Assembly: GCA_020252485.1 (NCBI GenBank)
Contig: JADCCX010000008.1
Span: 186,001-250,000 of the forward strand
DNA length: 64,000 nucleotides
Reading direction: 5' to 3'
Source of the DNA: Methylocystis sp.
GTDB lineage: Bacteria; Pseudomonadota; Alphaproteobacteria; Rhizobiales; Beijerinckiaceae
The number at the start of each line of letters is the position of its first letter. The first letter of the stretch is position 1. The position numbers and the translations under genes are program-made. The notes beneath the pieces were generated by a model that searched no databases, had not been told where the DNA came from, and saw nothing but the letters and a program-made list of their open reading frames with translations. Positions 25,451 through 34,396 of this stretch are shown one piece after another.

Positions 25451-28400
25451 TCAGGTCCGGTTGGGTTTCGGTTTCGCGCCCGGCTGGGCGGCAGCGGGAA
25501 CCTGCTTCGCAGTGGCATCCCATCCGCCGGGAGGAACCGCCACTTCATTGGAGGCTGGATCCGGCGTCTTGGGTTTCCACGCCTCCGCATTAGCCTTCGC
25601 CTGCTTGAGTTTCTCCGGCGAAAGCCTTGCCCCGACCTCGTCGCGTTTTTTGGCCGCGTCCTCGTCGCCGCTGGCCGCAGCCGCAGCGAACCAGGCGTAG
25701 GATGCCATGAGATCCTGCCCGACGCCGAGCCCCCGCGCATAGAGGATGGCAAGATTGTACTGGCTGTCGCGGACGCCGAATTCGGAGGCCTTCTTGAACC
25801 ATTCGCCAGCGCCGGCGTAATCGGGGCTGCCATTGACGCCCTCGGCAAGCAGAACGGCCGCATTATGCATGGCGCGTGCGTTGCCGGCTTCCGAAGAGGT
25901 CAGAAACAGCTTGATCGCCATGCGGGCATTGCGCTCAACGCCACGGCCCTCACGGTACATGGCGCCGAGGCGGTACTGGGCCGGCGCGGAGCCGAAATCC
26001 GCCGCGCGTTCGAACCAGAGCGCCGCGGTCTTCAGATCGCGGGGCGCGCCGCGGCCTTCGAGATAGCGGGTTCCAAGCTCGATGAAGGCGGAGGGATCGC
26101 CGGCGCGTGCAGCATTCTTCAACCGCTCGGAGCCCTGTATGCCTTCGAACTGCATCAGCGGGTCGCTCGAAACGGGCGGCACGGCTTTGGGCGTTCCTGA
26201 AGGCGCCGGCTGCGCGCTGCCTGCTTCCGCAGCGATCGAGCCGACCGTGGTTGGTTCAGGCTGCTGGAAGGCCGTCGTCAGCTGCGCGGCCCGCGGCGGC
26301 AGGTTCATCACGCGGTCGTCGGGTTTCGCCTGGCTCAAGGCTGGCGGCATCGGTTCGGTTGGCGGCGGCAGGATCTGGCGCGGTGAAACCTGGAGCGGGC
26401 GGGGAGCCGGGGGCGCTTCGGTCACCCGCGTGCGCTCCGGCGCCGGCCGCAAGCTGCTTGAGTTCTGCTGGGCGGGTTCGCCGACATTCGCTGGAGGCTG
26501 CGGCTGATGCATGAACTGAAAGGCGGCGCCGATGGCGACAACCAGCGCCGCCAGGCCCAACAGCAGCGCGTGCTTCTTGCTGAGGGTGGCCTTCCGCGCC
26601 TTCGCGGGCTTGCCGGGTTTGACTTCGTCGCCCGTTTTCTGGAGCGCCTCGCCCGATTGCCGAACGGCCGTTTGCGCGGCGCGCCGAGCCGCAGCGATAA
26701 ACTGGGCCTTCGGGTCGGCGGGATCGATATACGGCGCAGATTCCTCCGCGCGGGTTCTCGGGCGGCCCGAACCAGGTTCAAGCGGCATATCCAGCGATCC
26801 GGAACCCGTATTCGGCCGGCCCTTGACCATGGATGCGCGCGCCTGGATTGCGGCATCCGGCTTGAACTGGGCATCGTCTCCTGCTTCCGCGGCGGCCTTT
26901 GCCGCTTCCCCCTTGTCCGATCTGCGCCGGACGACAGCTTCTCTCGCGGCCGCAAATGCCGAGGCGATGGTGCTCTTGGAGGGCTCGGGCGCCGGTGCGG
27001 CAGGGAGCGTGACGCCGATGCGTTTGGCGCGCATGGCCGCGATTCGGCTGACCGTCAAGGCATCAATCGGCCTCGCAGCGGGTGAGGCGACCGCAGCGGG
27101 AACACCCTCGGAGATCTGCTCCGCTGCCTCGGGCCGATACGCTGCCCCCAAAGGCGGGAGCGGGTTGAGGACCATAGAATGCGGCGGACTGACCGCCGCT
27201 TCGGCAACCATCGCCTGAAGATGCCGCGCCGTGCCGTTGACGAACGGTTCCTCCTGCCGAAGCGGGGGCGCCGGGGACTTTTGCGGCTGCAGGGCGAGAT
27301 CCGCCTGCTGCTTCGTTTCCCTTTCCATCTCGACCAGCCGCTCAACCACCCATTTCAACGTTTCTTGCAACGCGCCGAGGGTCTCGCTGGTTCGCTTCTC
27401 CGCTTCTTGCTGGGCGGCATGGATTTCGGTCAATTGGCGCTGCACCTGCGCCGTTTCGCCGGCCGGGAGCGCGGGGCCGCGGTCCGGCGCCTGACCCAGC
27501 ACATCACTCGCCGCACGCCGTATCGCTTCCTCGGCGGTGACGCCGAAATCGGCCTTCAACCCATCGACACGCAGGAGCAGGTCGCTGATCAATTGTTCGA
27601 GGCCGCGGATGTCCGCGAGGGGCTGCATCGGTTGGGCCGACGAGGAGAGGTCGAGCTTCTGGCTCAGCGCCCGAACGTCTTTCTGCAGAAGCTCCAGGAC
27701 TCTTTCGCCGGCCGGCGCGGCCTGCATCGTCTCGAGGCGGGCCGCCAGCGAGCGCAACAGGTTCTCAACGTCAGCCGATATCCCTGCTGCCGGCTCCTCG
27801 CGGCGATCGGTCACCAGCGATTGGATCTGGTCGAGGCGCTGAGCGATATCGCCGGGCGCATGCTGGATCGCGTCCAGCTTCTGCTCGAGCGTGTCAAAGC
27901 GGCTGAGCCGATCCGCCAAAGCATCCGGCAATTGCTCGACGGCTTCCAGCCTCTCTTCGACCGAATGCAAAGCACTAAGCACGCGGCTGTCGTCGGCTGG
28001 AGCGTGACTCGCTTCGATCAGGTGCTTCAATTCATTCAGCGCAGACTCGATGGAAACCGTGCCTCGGCTGTCGTTGGCTTTCGACGCCCGCAGCATCGCG
28101 ATCTTTTCGGCGATAATATCAAGGCGGTCCGCAAGCGCTCCGAACTGCTTGTCGAAACGGGCGTGATCGACGACCGGCGCCGCCGCTTGCCGGTTCTCCC
28201 GCAGACTGGCCCGCAGCGAGGCAACTTCCTTGATCAGCTGCTCAAATGGCGCCTGTGCGCTCGATGTCTTTTCAAGCTGGGAAACCTTGGTGTCCACGGA
28301 TTGCAGGGCGTGGAGAATTTCGAGATGATCGAATGGCGGCTGCGGTGAGCGGACCAGGCCTACCACTTCGTCGTGCAGGCGCTCCACAGCGTCGAGCGAG

Positions 28401-29098
28401 GCTTGCGGCATGGCCCGCGCCGACTGAGCTGATCCCTGCTGGATGAGCGCATCGAGGCGGGCGGTCAGCGTCGCCACCTGATGCTGCAGATCGCGTGTGC
28501 CCAGCCGCAGATCCTGCAGCGCCGGCGCCATCGCCAGCGTTTGGCCGCTGGCCCTCTTCTCGATGCGGTTCATCACATTGGAGATGCGCTCCTCGAGTTG
28601 CCGGACCAGCGAAGACGGCCCGGAGGACCGCGCTTCTTCGGCTTCGGGGCGGCGGAAATCTTGCTCGATATCAGCCTTCCAGTCGCGGACACGGTCGACC
28701 TGGGGCGCCAGTGGCAGCCCATGCCCAAGGCTGCGGCGGATGGCGCCGAGGGTGGAGGCCGTCCGCATCTCGTTGTCGTGCAGCGTCTGCTGCATCGTCT
28801 CCATCGCATCTTCGAAAATGCGGGCCGCCCGATCGTCGGAGTAATCATCGGCGCGCAACGGCGGACGGTCCGGGCGTCCGCCATAGCTCCGCGAAAGGCC
28901 GCCCTTATCGCGGTCGCGTCCGCCTCTCCGGCTGCGGGCCTCGCTGCGGCCGCGATGCGAATCATCGTAACGGCTTTCCGCGTGAGCGCGGTCAAGCCAT
29001 TGCTCGACGCTCATGCCCGCAGCGCGCGCAGCCTCCTCGACGATGTCGCGGGGATTGGGCGCACCGCGCCTGCCTCCCCGGGAAAATGCATGTGCCAT
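25451..29098 (-). CDS. PodJ-like polarity scaffold with C-terminal Sel1 repeats
   Basis: A 1215-aa protein. It has a charged Arg/Gly/Asp-rich N terminus with an SVEQWLDRA block, a long coiled-coil region (about 80-640, heptad-rich with many SVEERLEAVE-like runs), a Pro/Ala-rich segment, one membrane helix (about 842-862, ALLLGLAALVVAIGAAFQF), and a periplasmic part. There, Sel1-type repeats (about 990-1150) such as AFIELGTRYLEGRGAPRDLKTAALWFERAA (two blocks) are visible. This order matches PodJ, the polar organiser of Caulobacter and rhizobia. A CtrA-like motif lies upstream. Confidence 0.85.
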   Translation of the reverse strand: MAHAFSRGGRRGAPNPRDIVEEAARAAGMSVEQWLDRAHAESRYDDSHRGRSEARSRRGGRDRDKGGLSRSYGGRPDRPPLRADDYSDDRAARIFEDAMETMQQTLHDNEMRTASTLGAIRRSLGHGLPLAPQVDRVRDWKADIEQDFRRPEAEEARSSGPSSLVRQLEERISNVMNRIEKRASGQTLAMAPALQDLRLGTRDLQHQVATLTARLDALIQQGSAQSARAMPQASLDAVERLHDEVVGLVRSPQPPFDHLEILHALQSVDTKVSQLEKTSSAQAPFEQLIKEVASLRASLRENRQAAAPVVDHARFDKQFGALADRLDIIAEKIAMLRASKANDSRGTVSIESALNELKHLIEASHAPADDSRVLSALHSVEERLEAVEQLPDALADRLSRFDTLEQKLDAIQHAPGDIAQRLDQIQSLVTDRREEPAAGISADVENLLRSLAARLETMQAAPAGERVLELLQKDVRALSQKLDLSSSAQPMQPLADIRGLEQLISDLLLRVDGLKADFGVTAEEAIRRAASDVLGQAPDRGPALPAGETAQVQRQLTEIHAAQQEAEKRTSETLGALQETLKWVVERLVEMERETKQQADLALQPQKSPAPPLRQEEPFVNGTARHLQAMVAEAAVSPPHSMVLNPLPPLGAAYRPEAAEQISEGVPAAVASPAARPIDALTVSRIAAMRAKRIGVTLPAAPAPEPSKSTIASAFAAAREAVVRRRSDKGEAAKAAAEAGDDAQFKPDAAIQARASMVKGRPNTGSGSLDMPLEPGSGRPRTRAEESAPYIDPADPKAQFIAAARRAAQTAVRQSGEALQKTGDEVKPGKPAKARKATLSKKHALLLGLAALVVAIGAAFQFMHQPQPPANVGEPAQQNSSSLRPAPERTRVTEAPPAPRPLQVSPRQILPPPTEPMPPALSQAKPDDRVMNLPPRAAQLTTAFQQPEPTTVGSIAAEAGSAQPAPSGTPKAVPPVSSDPLMQFEGIQGSERLKNAARAGDPSAFIELGTRYLEGRGAPRDLKTAALWFERAADFGSAPAQYRLGAMYREGRGVERNARMAIKLFLTSSEAGNARAMHNAAVLLAEGVNGSPDYAGAGEWFKKASEFGVRDSQYNLAILYARGLGVGQDLMASYAWFAAAAASGDEDAAKKRDEVGARLSPEKLKQAKANAEAWKPKTPDPASNEVAVPPGGWDATAKQVPAAAQPGAKPKPNRT

Positions 29099-29203
29099 CG
29101 ATCTGCCTGTTTCCGGTCGCAGAGCGTCTGTCGGAAATCTGGACGAGCGGAGCGAATCGTCGCAGCCCGAAATCCTTCAGCATTGGCAAAAACTGCTCAT
29201 CAC

Positions 29204-29222
29204 ATGGTAAACACGGCGTTAA
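29204..29222 (-). promoter_or_regulatory. CtrA-like binding motif upstream of the podJ-like gene
   Basis: On the coding strand TTAA (29219-29222), seven bases, then TTTACCAT (29204-29211). This differs by one base from the CtrA consensus TTAA-N7-TTAACCAT and ends 105 bp before the start codon. podJ is under cell-cycle control in Caulobacter. Called by eye; single site. Confidence 0.4.
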
Positions 29223-29253
29223 ATTCCGGCCGAAAGGTTAACGAAAATGGCGA

Positions 29254-30282
29254 TCAATCGCGACGCGCCCAGCCTACTGTGAACGGGATCACCAGGCCGA
29301 TACCGAAGAACCGTACGAGATGGTGCAGACCGACATAGATCGGATCGAGATCGAGCGCTGCTCCAAGGATGATCATGGCCTCAAGGCCTCCCGGAGCATA
29401 GGCGACAAGCGCCTGGCCGAAAGGCACGCCGATCAGCAGTGATGCAAGCAAGGCGAACAATACGGCGATGCCGAGCCCGATGAGGAAGGCAACGATTGAG
29501 ACGCCAAGCGAGGCAACGAGGGTCTTGCGGGTAATCTGCGAGAAGCGCGTCCCGATGAAGACGCCGACGATTCCAAAGCCGATCTGCAGCAGCCAGTTTG
29601 GCGGCTCCCCCACCACCAGGGCCGATCCATGCAGGATCGCGGAGAAGACCATGCCGCCGAAAATCCAGGGCGCGGCCATGCCGAGCCGCAGCAGGCCGTA
29701 GCCGAGCACAGCCCCGCCCGCGATCATCAGCAACAGGGCGGGCCCGCTGGCGATGCCATGCGGCGCCGGCGAGCCCGCGCCGCCTGTCGCCGCCACGACG
29801 CTTGGCAGAACGGCCACCAGCATGAACAGCCGCAGCGATTGCGCCATCGTCACCTTGAGGAGATCGGCACGCGTGTCCGCAGCAACGGCCAGAACCGTCG
29901 TCAGGGCTCCTGGCGCCGAGGCGAGGAATGCCGTCGTGCGGTCCCAGCCCGCGACGCGCCTCAGATAGATCGGAATGAAGATCATCATGGCGACGATCGA
30001 CAAGCCGAATAGCAGAAGACTAAGCGGATAGCGCTGCAGGCCCTGGATCATCTCGGGTGTGACGGAACTCCCCATCGACAGCCCGCCGATCAGCATGCCG
30101 AAATCGCGCACCCAGATGTTGAGACGAATGGACCTGCCTGCAGCGAGCAGCGCCGCGCTGCCGACCATGGCGCCGGAAAGCGTCGCGGCCGGAAAGCCCG
30201 CAGCATTGAAAACGAAGATTCCAGCAAGGGCCGCGAGCAGTGTTTCCGCATCCGCCCGGCAGCGTGTCAGCATTCCACCCAT
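29254..30282 (-). CDS. AbrB family (PF05145) membrane transporter
   Basis: About 342 aa from the ATG at 30282; a TTG at 30291 and an ATG at 30273 are possible too. A polytopic protein with two similar halves: TLLAALAGIFVFNAAGFPAA / SGAMVGSAALLAAG and GGAVLGYGLLRLGMAAPWIF / MVFSAILHGSALVVG. This internal duplication defines the AbrB/COG3180 family. It is unrelated to the AbrB DNA-binding domain. Substrate is not known; some members were once linked to ammonia monooxygenase regulation. The 155 bp between it and podJ hold the CtrA-like motif. Confidence 0.87.
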   Translation of the reverse strand: MGGMLTRCRADAETLLAALAGIFVFNAAGFPAATLSGAMVGSAALLAAGRSIRLNIWVRDFGMLIGGLSMGSSVTPEMIQGLQRYPLSLLLFGLSIVAMMIFIPIYLRRVAGWDRTTAFLASAPGALTTVLAVAADTRADLLKVTMAQSLRLFMLVAVLPSVVAATGGAGSPAPHGIASGPALLLMIAGGAVLGYGLLRLGMAAPWIFGGMVFSAILHGSALVVGEPPNWLLQIGFGIVGVFIGTRFSQITRKTLVASLGVSIVAFLIGLGIAVLFALLASLLIGVPFGQALVAYAPGGLEAMIILGAALDLDPIYVGLHHLVRFFGIGLVIPFTVGWARRD

Positions 30283-30331
30283 GCGCAGCAACGTGCTGGC
30301 TTCAAGGGCACGGAGTCAACGCCCAGGGCGA

Positions 30332-30958
30332 TCAGCCGTTATGCGAAAAGATGATTCGCATCAGGTCGGCCGCATTGCGGGCGCCGAGCTTGTCCATGAT
30401 CCGCGCCCTGTGAACCTCCACTGTGCGGGGGCTGATCCCCAAGGTCCGCCCCGCTTCCTTGCTGGAGGCCCCCGTCGCGATCTCGCGCAGCACTTCCCGT
30501 TCGCGCGGCGTCAGGGTAGAGCCGCCGATGTTGCTGAGATCGAGATCGCCGCTGCCGGTGTGCTCGTCTTTCTTGGCGTGCGAGCTCATGGCGCCGCGCA
30601 GCTGATCGAGCATCACATCCATCGAGAAGGGCTTCTCCACGAAGTCGTAGGCGCCGTGCTTGATCGCCTCGACGGCCATGGGGATATCGCCGTGCCCGGT
30701 GATCATCACCACCGGCGCCGGATAATTCTCCGCCCGCAAGGCCTTGAGGATATCGAGCCCGGATTGATCCGGCAGCATGACATCCAGCACGATCGCTGCG
30801 GGTGATCGCATGCGCACGACGCTCAGAAGAGCTGCGGCGCTCGCAAAGCTCTCGACCATAAAGCCTTCCGACCGCAGGGCCATCGAGAGAGCATCGCGAA
30901 CCGCGCTGTCGTCATCGACCACGAAGATCTCGTTTGTCTGTTTAAGTGCGTTAAGCAT
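30332..30958 (-). CDS. FixJ/NarL-type response regulator
   Basis: A 208-aa regulator. The receiver has phospho-acceptor D59 in IVLDVMLPDQSG and K109 in FVEKPF, with MITGHGDIPMAVEAIKHGAYDF matching the FixJ class closely. The C-terminal LuxR-type HTH begins LTPREREVL (149-157) and contains SSKEAGRTLGISPRTVEVHRARIM (two helices). The kinase gene lies 78 bp upstream on the same strand, so the pair forms one signalling unit. The regulated process is not evident. Confidence 0.93.
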   Translation of the reverse strand: MLNALKQTNEIFVVDDDSAVRDALSMALRSEGFMVESFASAAALLSVVRMRSPAAIVLDVMLPDQSGLDILKALRAENYPAPVVMITGHGDIPMAVEAIKHGAYDFVEKPFSMDVMLDQLRGAMSSHAKKDEHTGSGDLDLSNIGGSTLTPREREVLREIATGASSKEAGRTLGISPRTVEVHRARIMDKLGARNAADLMRIIFSHNG

Positions 30959-31036
30959 CCCCCACCCTTTTGCTTTCCCGGGTGACCGGAATTTCCTCTT
31001 TCCGACCGTCCGAAACGATTTTTATCGTTTAGCCGC

Positions 31037-31819
31037 TTACCTCACCGGCAATCGGAAGCCGAACGTGGCTCCTTTGCCGCCCCCCCCGGACTCTGCTACA
31101 ACGTCGCCATGATGATTTTGCGCAATCATCCTGGAAATAGCAAGCCCGAGCCCCATCCCGTTCGGCTTGCTGGTCTCGAACGCACGAAACAGGCGGTCGG
31201 CGATCTTCGGATCTATTCCCGGACCGTTATCGTGGACGTTGAAATGCACGATGTTTCCCGCACAATGGGTGGAGATCGCTATCGTCGCATCCGCCTGCCG
31301 GCTGGTCGCCTCGCAGGCATTCTTCAGAAGATTGGTCATCACCTGCCGGATTTGCACTGGATCGGCCTGCACGGTCGGCAGCAGCGGATCGAGCTCGACC
31401 AGCACCGTCGGTCGGGGAACGGCATTCGCCAGGCTTGACTCGATGCTGTCCCGGGCGAGCGCATTGATATCGACCGTTTCGCGGGCGGGCTCATTCGAGG
31501 CGCTGAAGCGGCGCATCCGGCGAACGATATCCACGGCGCGTTCAGTTTCCTTCAGCGCCTTCCCGACCAGCTCGTTCATCAGCGGGTCAGGCATGGTCAC
31601 CCGGTTGCACAACTTCTGCAACGACTGAAGATAAAGCAGCATCGCCGAAAGAGGCTGGTTCAGCTCATGCGAGAGGGCCGCCCCCATGGCGTCGATGCCG
31701 GCGGAGCGATTCCTGTCCAGCGTGTCGAAAAGGCGGCGGTCGGGACTTTCGTCGATGAGGGTCGGTCGCGCGGGCTTCACATCCGCGACCATTCCGTGAC
31801 CCATCTGGCCTGTGCCCAT
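31037..31819 (-). CDS. soluble sensor histidine kinase without a visible input domain (FixL-like core)
   Basis: A 260-aa kinase. The phospho-acceptor is H51 in GAALSHELNQPLSAML, followed by the N-box LLKNACEA, the G1 box VHDNGPGID and the G2 box GMGLGLAISRMI. The core is closest to FixL-type kinases, but only about 40 residues precede the H-box: there is no PAS domain, no heme site and no membrane segment. It must receive its signal from a partner or act as a cytosolic relay. Its target is presumably the FixJ-like regulator just downstream. Confidence 0.9.
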   Translation of the reverse strand: MGTGQMGHGMVADVKPARPTLIDESPDRRLFDTLDRNRSAGIDAMGAALSHELNQPLSAMLLYLQSLQKLCNRVTMPDPLMNELVGKALKETERAVDIVRRMRRFSASNEPARETVDINALARDSIESSLANAVPRPTVLVELDPLLPTVQADPVQIRQVMTNLLKNACEATSRQADATIAISTHCAGNIVHFNVHDNGPGIDPKIADRLFRAFETSKPNGMGLGLAISRMIAQNHHGDVVAESGGGGKGATFGFRLPVR

Positions 31820-31972
31820 TTTTCGACGTTAGCACGACCTTAATCTCATTTAAAGAAGTTTAAAGACCAAGATCACAGACCTTTGCCGCACCCTTTTCCG
31901 AAAATCTGTTGCAGGCCGGAGAGCGGCCTGTTTGAAGGGTAGCGCTTCCCAAACGCCTCCATCCCGAGCGGA

Positions 31973-32908
31973 TTGCAGCCTTTGCCCATTTATCTGCCGA
32001 TCGCCGAGCTGCCAGTCAGCATCTTCCTGATCTTCGGGATGGCAGCCGCTGTCGGTTTCATCTCGGGCATGTTCGGGGTCGGCGGCGGCTTCCTGATGAC
32101 GCCCTTGCTGGTGTTTCTGGGCATTCCGCCCGGCGTCGCAGTGGCGACGGGCGCGGCGCAGATCGCGGCCGCTTCCATGACCGGAGTGCTCAATTTCTGG
32201 CGCCGGGATGCGCTCGACGTGAAGCTGGGCCTGGTCCTCGTCGTCGGCGGACTCTTCGGCACGCTGCTCGGCGTGCTGTTCTTCAATGCCATGCGGCGTG
32301 CGGGCTACTTCGAACTCGTACTGGTGCTCTCCTATGTCACGCTGCTCGGCACCGTCGGCGGCCTGATGCTGATCGAAAGCCTCCGCGCCACCTTTCTGCC
32401 CAACCGGACGAAGGGTCAGCGCCCGCGCCGGACCGACGAACGCTGGTGGTTCGAGACGCTGCCGCTGCCGATGCGCTTTGAGCGGTCGGGCCTGGTGATC
32501 AGCGCCATCCCCCTCGTGCTGCTCGGCGTCTTCATCGGCTTCGCTGGCTCGGTGCTGGGCATCGGCGGCGGCTTCATCGTGGTGCCCGTCCTGATATACC
32601 TCTTCCGGGTGCCCACAGCCGTGGTGGTCGGCACTTCCCTGTTCCAGATCCTGTTCACGATGATGGCGGCGACGATGCTGCACGCCGTGACGAACCAGTC
32701 CGTCGATATCGTGCTGGCGCTGATCCTGATCGTCGGCAGCGTGATCGGTGCGCAATTCGGCGCCAGGGTGGGACAAAACCTGAAGGGCGAGCATTTCCGC
32801 CTGCTGCTGGCCATCCTCATCTTCGGCGTCGCCGTCCGCTTCGCGGTTGAGATCGGCGTCAAGCCGACGGAGCTGTTCTCGATCGAGCAGCAGGAGATCC
32901 GGCTGTGA
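31973..32908 (+). CDS. TauE/SafE-family sulfite or sulfonate exporter
   Basis: About 311 aa from a TTG at 31973 (TTG 31982 is an alternative; no ATG fits). A polytopic TSUP-family permease with the duplicated signature GMFGVGGGFLMTPLLVFLGI (first half) and GSVLGIGGGFIVVPVLIYLF (second half). The family moves sulfite, sulfonates or other organic anions. It overlaps the following TIGR02186 gene by 4 bp, a pairing common in alphaproteobacteria. Confidence 0.9.
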   Translation: MQPLPIYLPIAELPVSIFLIFGMAAAVGFISGMFGVGGGFLMTPLLVFLGIPPGVAVATGAAQIAAASMTGVLNFWRRDALDVKLGLVLVVGGLFGTLLGVLFFNAMRRAGYFELVLVLSYVTLLGTVGGLMLIESLRATFLPNRTKGQRPRRTDERWWFETLPLPMRFERSGLVISAIPLVLLGVFIGFAGSVLGIGGGFIVVPVLIYLFRVPTAVVVGTSLFQILFTMMAATMLHAVTNQSVDIVLALILIVGSVIGAQFGARVGQNLKGEHFRLLLAILIFGVAVRFAVEIGVKPTELFSIEQQEIRL

Positions 32909-33669
32909 TCCGCCGCGCGCTTCTCCTGCTGGCCCTTGTATTGGTCGCCGCTCCGGCTTCTGCGGAACGCCTGATCATCTCGGTGTCGTCCAGCCGGGTG
33001 CTGATCACCTCAAGCTATACCGGCGCGGAGCTGGTGCTGTTCGGCGTCATCGAAAGGGATGGCGCCAGCGTGTCGAGGGCCGGTCCCTATGACATCGTCG
33101 TGACCGTTCGGGGCCCGGCGACGCAGATAACCGTGCGCGAGAAGGCGCGGCTCGGCCCGATATGGGTCAATGCCGCGCAGCGGAAATATGCGGGGCTCCC
33201 CGGCTATCTCGCCATCCACTCCTCCCGTCCCATGGATCAGGTGACGAGCGAGCAATTGCGCGAGCGGTTCCTGTTCAGCCTGGCCGATACGATTGCCGCC
33301 AAGGGCGGCGGACCGCCGGTCGATGCGCGGGCCGCCCATTTCAATGACGCGTTGCTGCGGCTCAAGACAGCAGCGAACCTGTTTCAGGCCAACGACAAGG
33401 GAGTCGTCTTCCTGTCGCCCAATCTGTTCCGTGCGGCCATCAGCCTGCCGGCGACGGCCCCTCTGGGCAATTACGAAGCGATCGTGACGCTGCTTTCGGA
33501 CGGAGCGCCGCTGGCGACCGAGAAGACGGATTTCGAGGTCGTCAAGACCGGCTTCGAGGCGCGGGTGGCGCTCGCCGCGGCCATGCAGCCCTGGCTCTAC
33601 GGCCTTGTCACGGTCCTGATCGCGATCGGGTTCGGCTGGCTCGCCAATTACGCCTTCCGGCGGGATTAG
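32905..33669 (+). CDS. TIGR02186 family membrane-anchored periplasmic protein
   Basis: A 254-aa protein from a GTG that overlaps the TauE stop (GTGA). A signal peptide (LLLALVLVAAPASA) is followed by a beta-rich domain with SSRVLITSSYTGAELVLFGV, and a single C-terminal membrane helix (WLYGLVTVLIAIGFGWLANY) anchors it. It is the standard partner of the TSUP permease in alphaproteobacteria; its biochemical role is not known. Confidence 0.88.
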   Translation: MIRRALLLLALVLVAAPASAERLIISVSSSRVLITSSYTGAELVLFGVIERDGASVSRAGPYDIVVTVRGPATQITVREKARLGPIWVNAAQRKYAGLPGYLAIHSSRPMDQVTSEQLRERFLFSLADTIAAKGGGPPVDARAAHFNDALLRLKTAANLFQANDKGVVFLSPNLFRAAISLPATAPLGNYEAIVTLLSDGAPLATEKTDFEVVKTGFEARVALAAAMQPWLYGLVTVLIAIGFGWLANYAFRRD

Positions 33670-33675
33670 GACGGA

Positions 33676-34392
33676 TCAGCCCAGCCGCGCGCCGCCGACG
33701 CTATAGACGCGGGTGCGCCCGCAGACATGGGCGATCATCGACCGCGTCTGGAAGAGGCTCGCTATGGCGTCTTCCAGGCAATTCAGCCCGCCGGCATAGG
33801 CGCCGAAAGCTGGCATCAGCAGCCTCGCCCCATCGGAGATGAAGGCCCGCCTCCGGACGCTGCCCCGCTCGCTGACCACGCGGGCGACCGGATGCAAATG
33901 GCCTGCAATCTCCCCGGGCGGATGACCGCGGCCGGGCTCATGGCGGAAGGTCAGGGGGCCGATCGCCACCTCGCCGCAGCGGCGCCCGGGCAGGGACGGA
34001 GGAATTTCAGGGTCATGGTTGCCCGTGATCCAGATCATCTCCAGCGTGCCGGCAAGGGCCGCAAGCCCGGCCATGACGGTCGCCTCCATCCGGTCGCCGG
34101 CGGCGGCATCGTGGAAACTGTCCCCGAGCGCGATCAGCCGATCCGGCCGATGGCGCGCAACGATCGCGGCGAGGCGCGCCAGCGTCGCCGCGCTGTCATA
34201 GGGCGGCAGCATCTGGCCGCGCGACGCGAAGGCCGAGCCTTTTTCGAGATGCATATCGGCCACGACCAGCGTGCGCGTCTCCGGCCACCAGGCCGCACCA
34301 TGATGATCCACCTTGAGCCGCGCGCCATTTACGACGACGTCCATTATCGCTGTCGGTTCGGCTGCGGTTGAAAACGGCATCGCCGCTGACAC
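33676..34392 (-). CDS. pdeM: ligase-associated DNA-damage metallophosphoesterase PdeM
   Basis: A 238-aa calcineurin-like phosphoesterase, from GTG at 34392 or ATG at 34380. Metal-binding motifs seen: VVADMHLEKGSAF (D-x-H), ALGDSFHD (GD), WITGNHDP (GNHD) and AGHLHP (GHxH). It follows the Lhr-like helicase directly, the conserved pairing of the ligase-associated DNA-damage response set. The ATP-dependent ligase and exonuclease of that set are not in the window. Confidence 0.9.
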   Translation of the reverse strand: MSAAMPFSTAAEPTAIMDVVVNGARLKVDHHGAAWWPETRTLVVADMHLEKGSAFASRGQMLPPYDSAATLARLAAIVARHRPDRLIALGDSFHDAAAGDRMEATVMAGLAALAGTLEMIWITGNHDPEIPPSLPGRRCGEVAIGPLTFRHEPGRGHPPGEIAGHLHPVARVVSERGSVRRRAFISDGARLLMPAFGAYAGGLNCLEDAIASLFQTRSMIAHVCGRTRVYSVGGARLG

Positions 34393-34396
34393 AGGC

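Noticed and set aside
31829-31843. TTAG-N7-TTAA considered as a CtrA site between the kinase and the TauE gene
   Set aside because: One mismatch, no extended CCAT, and AT-rich intergenic DNA makes chance matches likely.
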